A stretch of 5,590 nucleotides of DNA. Source: Candidatus Peribacteria bacterium (GTDB lineage: Bacteria; Patescibacteriota; Gracilibacteria; Peribacterales; Peribacteraceae). Shown piece after piece: positions 4,633-5,590 of the stretch. Within the stretch, counting starts at the first letter, position 1. Each line of letters opens with the position of its first letter. Position numbers and translations under genes: made by a program. The notes below the pieces were generated by a model, which had not been told where the DNA came from, searched no databases, and saw only the letters and a program-made list of their open reading frames with translations. Location of the stretch: positions 1-5,590 of the forward strand of contig CAINWJ010000132.1 of NCBI GenBank assembly GCA_903854455.1, written 5' to 3'.

Positions 4633-5547
4633 ATGAAGCTGAAAGACGCCATCCACGACTTCCTCACACACTGCGAGGTGGGTCGCTACCAGAGCCAGAA
4701 AACCGTGGAGAACTACCGGCACTATTTGAAGAGATTTGAGAAGTTCGCCGGACCCGCGACGGACGTCGGAAAGCTGACCAATGATGTAGTACGCGACTAC
4801 CGGCTGCACCTCCACCGCACACCCATCCGCGGTCAGGGAGTCACGCTCGACATCAAAACCCAGCAATATCACTTGATTGCGCTGCGGGCGATGCTCAAGT
4901 ACCTGCAGAAGAACGATGTCTCTACCCTCTCGCCGGAGAAGATCGAACTGCCCAAGGTACCCGAGCGACAGGTGGAAGTGCTCACGCGTGAGGAACTCAA
5001 GTCGATGTTCGATTCCGCCGATCCGACGAAGCGCAACGGTCTCCGGGATCTAGCACTCCTGCACCTCCTCTACTCCACCGGACTGCGCGTGAGTGAAATC
5101 AGCAAGCTGAACCGGAAGGACGTGAACCTCGACACCCGCGAGTTCCGCGTGGTGGGCAAGGGACGCAAATCCCGCATCGTCTTCATCTCGGAGACAGCTA
5201 TCGATCACCTGAAACGATACCTGGATGCCAGGAACGATAACTGGACGCCGCTGTTCGCAAGCAACTCCAACCGGTCGAGGCAGGACACACTCCTCGGCGA
5301 AGATCGTCGTCTGGAGCCGCAAGCCATCGAACGGATTATCAGAAACTTAAGCGCACAAGCCGGCATCATGAAGAAGGTCACACCCCATACACTTCGCCAC
5401 ACCTTCGCAACCGAACTCCTCCGAAACGGCGCCGACATCCGCTCGGTGCAGGAGATGCTGGGTCACGCGAGTATCACCACGACGCAGATCTATACGCACC
5501 TGACCAATAAACGTCTCAAGGAAATTCACCAGCAATTCCACCGCTAA
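4633..5547 (+). CDS. xer: Tyrosine recombinase, XerC/XerD family
   Basis: A 304-residue site-specific recombinase of normal Xer length. The N-terminal SAM-like core-binding domain covers about 1-95 (MKLKDAIHDFLTHCEV, then KTVENYRHYLKRFEKF). The catalytic domain covers about 115-304 and has every active-site residue: Arg152 in STGLRVSEI, Lys176 in VGKGRKSR, His252 and Arg255 in PHTLRHTFATELL, His278 in MLGHASITTTQ, and the nucleophile Tyr287 in QIYTHL. The protein therefore looks active. Its most likely job is resolving chromosome dimers at a dif site during division, as the sole or one of two Xer proteins. Without a flanking attachment site or phage genes next to it, an integrase role is less likely, but the nearby lysis-like pair keeps that open. 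XerC and XerD cannot be told apart by eye. The ATG at 4633 is fixed by the core-binding domain start and by the -10 spacing; no Shine-Dalgarno sequence precedes it. Confidence 0.93.
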   Translation: MKLKDAIHDFLTHCEVGRYQSQKTVENYRHYLKRFEKFAGPATDVGKLTNDVVRDYRLHLHRTPIRGQGVTLDIKTQQYHLIALRAMLKYLQKNDVSTLSPEKIELPKVPERQVEVLTREELKSMFDSADPTKRNGLRDLALLHLLYSTGLRVSEISKLNRKDVNLDTREFRVVGKGRKSRIVFISETAIDHLKRYLDARNDNWTPLFASNSNRSRQDTLLGEDRRLEPQAIERIIRNLSAQAGIMKKVTPHTLRHTFATELLRNGADIRSVQEMLGHASITTTQIYTHLTNKRLKEIHQQFHR

Positions 5548-5571
5548 AGCGAAGCATTATGATGATGTAAA

Positions 5572-5590
5572 GACGCCCCGGCGGGGCGTC
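5572..5590 (+). terminator. Hairpin after the recombinase gene, probable intrinsic terminator
   Basis: GACGCCCCG-G-CGGGGCGTC forms a perfect 9-bp, GC-rich stem that begins 24 bases after the recombinase stop. It is preceded by AAA, which often mirrors a T-run on the other side of two-way terminators. The window ends at the last stem base, so the T-run cannot be seen. Its sequence differs from the CCGGGAC palindromes elsewhere in the window. Confidence 0.7.

Noticed and set aside
4633..5547. Recombinase as a phage integrase next to an att site
   Set aside because: No direct repeat or tRNA gene is visible nearby, its length and domain order fit housekeeping Xer proteins, and about 2.7 kb of unrelated genes separate it from the lysis-like pair.

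Overview
The window carries nine features that look like genes or parts of genes, packed closely on both strands. All visible ORFs end at ordinary TAA, TAG or TGA codons, so the standard bacterial code (table 11) fits. TGA is used as a stop by most of the genes, which argues against a code-25 lineage. The mix of genes is a 5'-truncated asparagine synthetase, a signal-less SLH amidase, a holin-like protein, a TagA/WecG glycosyltransferase, a DsbA-like lipoprotein, a small SAM methyltransferase and an Xer-type recombinase. This mix, the short spacers and the moderately high GC content suggest a small-genome, candidate-phyla-type bacterium (the Peregrinibacteria/Peribacteria group is my best guess). 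That placement is inference; no rRNA or marker gene is present.

Layout: (1) Positions 2-472 hold the C-terminal end of an asparagine synthetase. (2) Positions 473-645 are intergenic and dominated by 14 tandem hexamers, (CCCTGT)8(CCCTGA)6. (3) Positions 646-1883 hold a zinc amidase with a C-terminal SLH domain and no room for a signal peptide, followed by a three-helix holin-like protein; together they look like a phage-type lysis pair. (4) Positions 1884-2052 hold a REP-like palindrome, then a 60-base tract with a single G, then a promoter abutting the next start codon. (5) Positions 2053-2445 encode a membrane-anchored protein of unknown function, whose 3' end overlaps by 50 bases the convergent TagA/WecG gene (3154-2396). 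(6) A very short divergent spacer leads to a thiol-disulfide lipoprotein (3198-3908). (7) A second REP-like palindrome separates it from a convergent methyltransferase gene (4592-3969). (8) Another short divergent spacer leads to a complete tyrosine recombinase (4633-5547), and a strong hairpin ends the window.

Expression signals are unusual. None of the seven visible gene starts has a Shine-Dalgarno sequence at the normal distance. Two genes (2053 and 4633) have a -10 hexamer whose first base lies exactly 12 bases before the A of the ATG, which predicts leaderless mRNAs; a third (GTG at 3154) is close to that layout.

Functionally, several products act at the cell envelope: the amidase cuts peptidoglycan, its SLH domain would bind a wall polysaccharide, TagA/WecG enzymes make the linkage unit of such polymers, the DsbA-like lipoprotein handles disulfides outside the membrane, and the unknown protein is anchored facing outward. 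I see no CRISPR array, tRNA, rRNA or intact insertion sequence. The most distinctive items are the hexamer tract with G-quadruplex potential in front of the lysis-like pair, the lysis-like pair itself, and the leaderless promoter arrangement.
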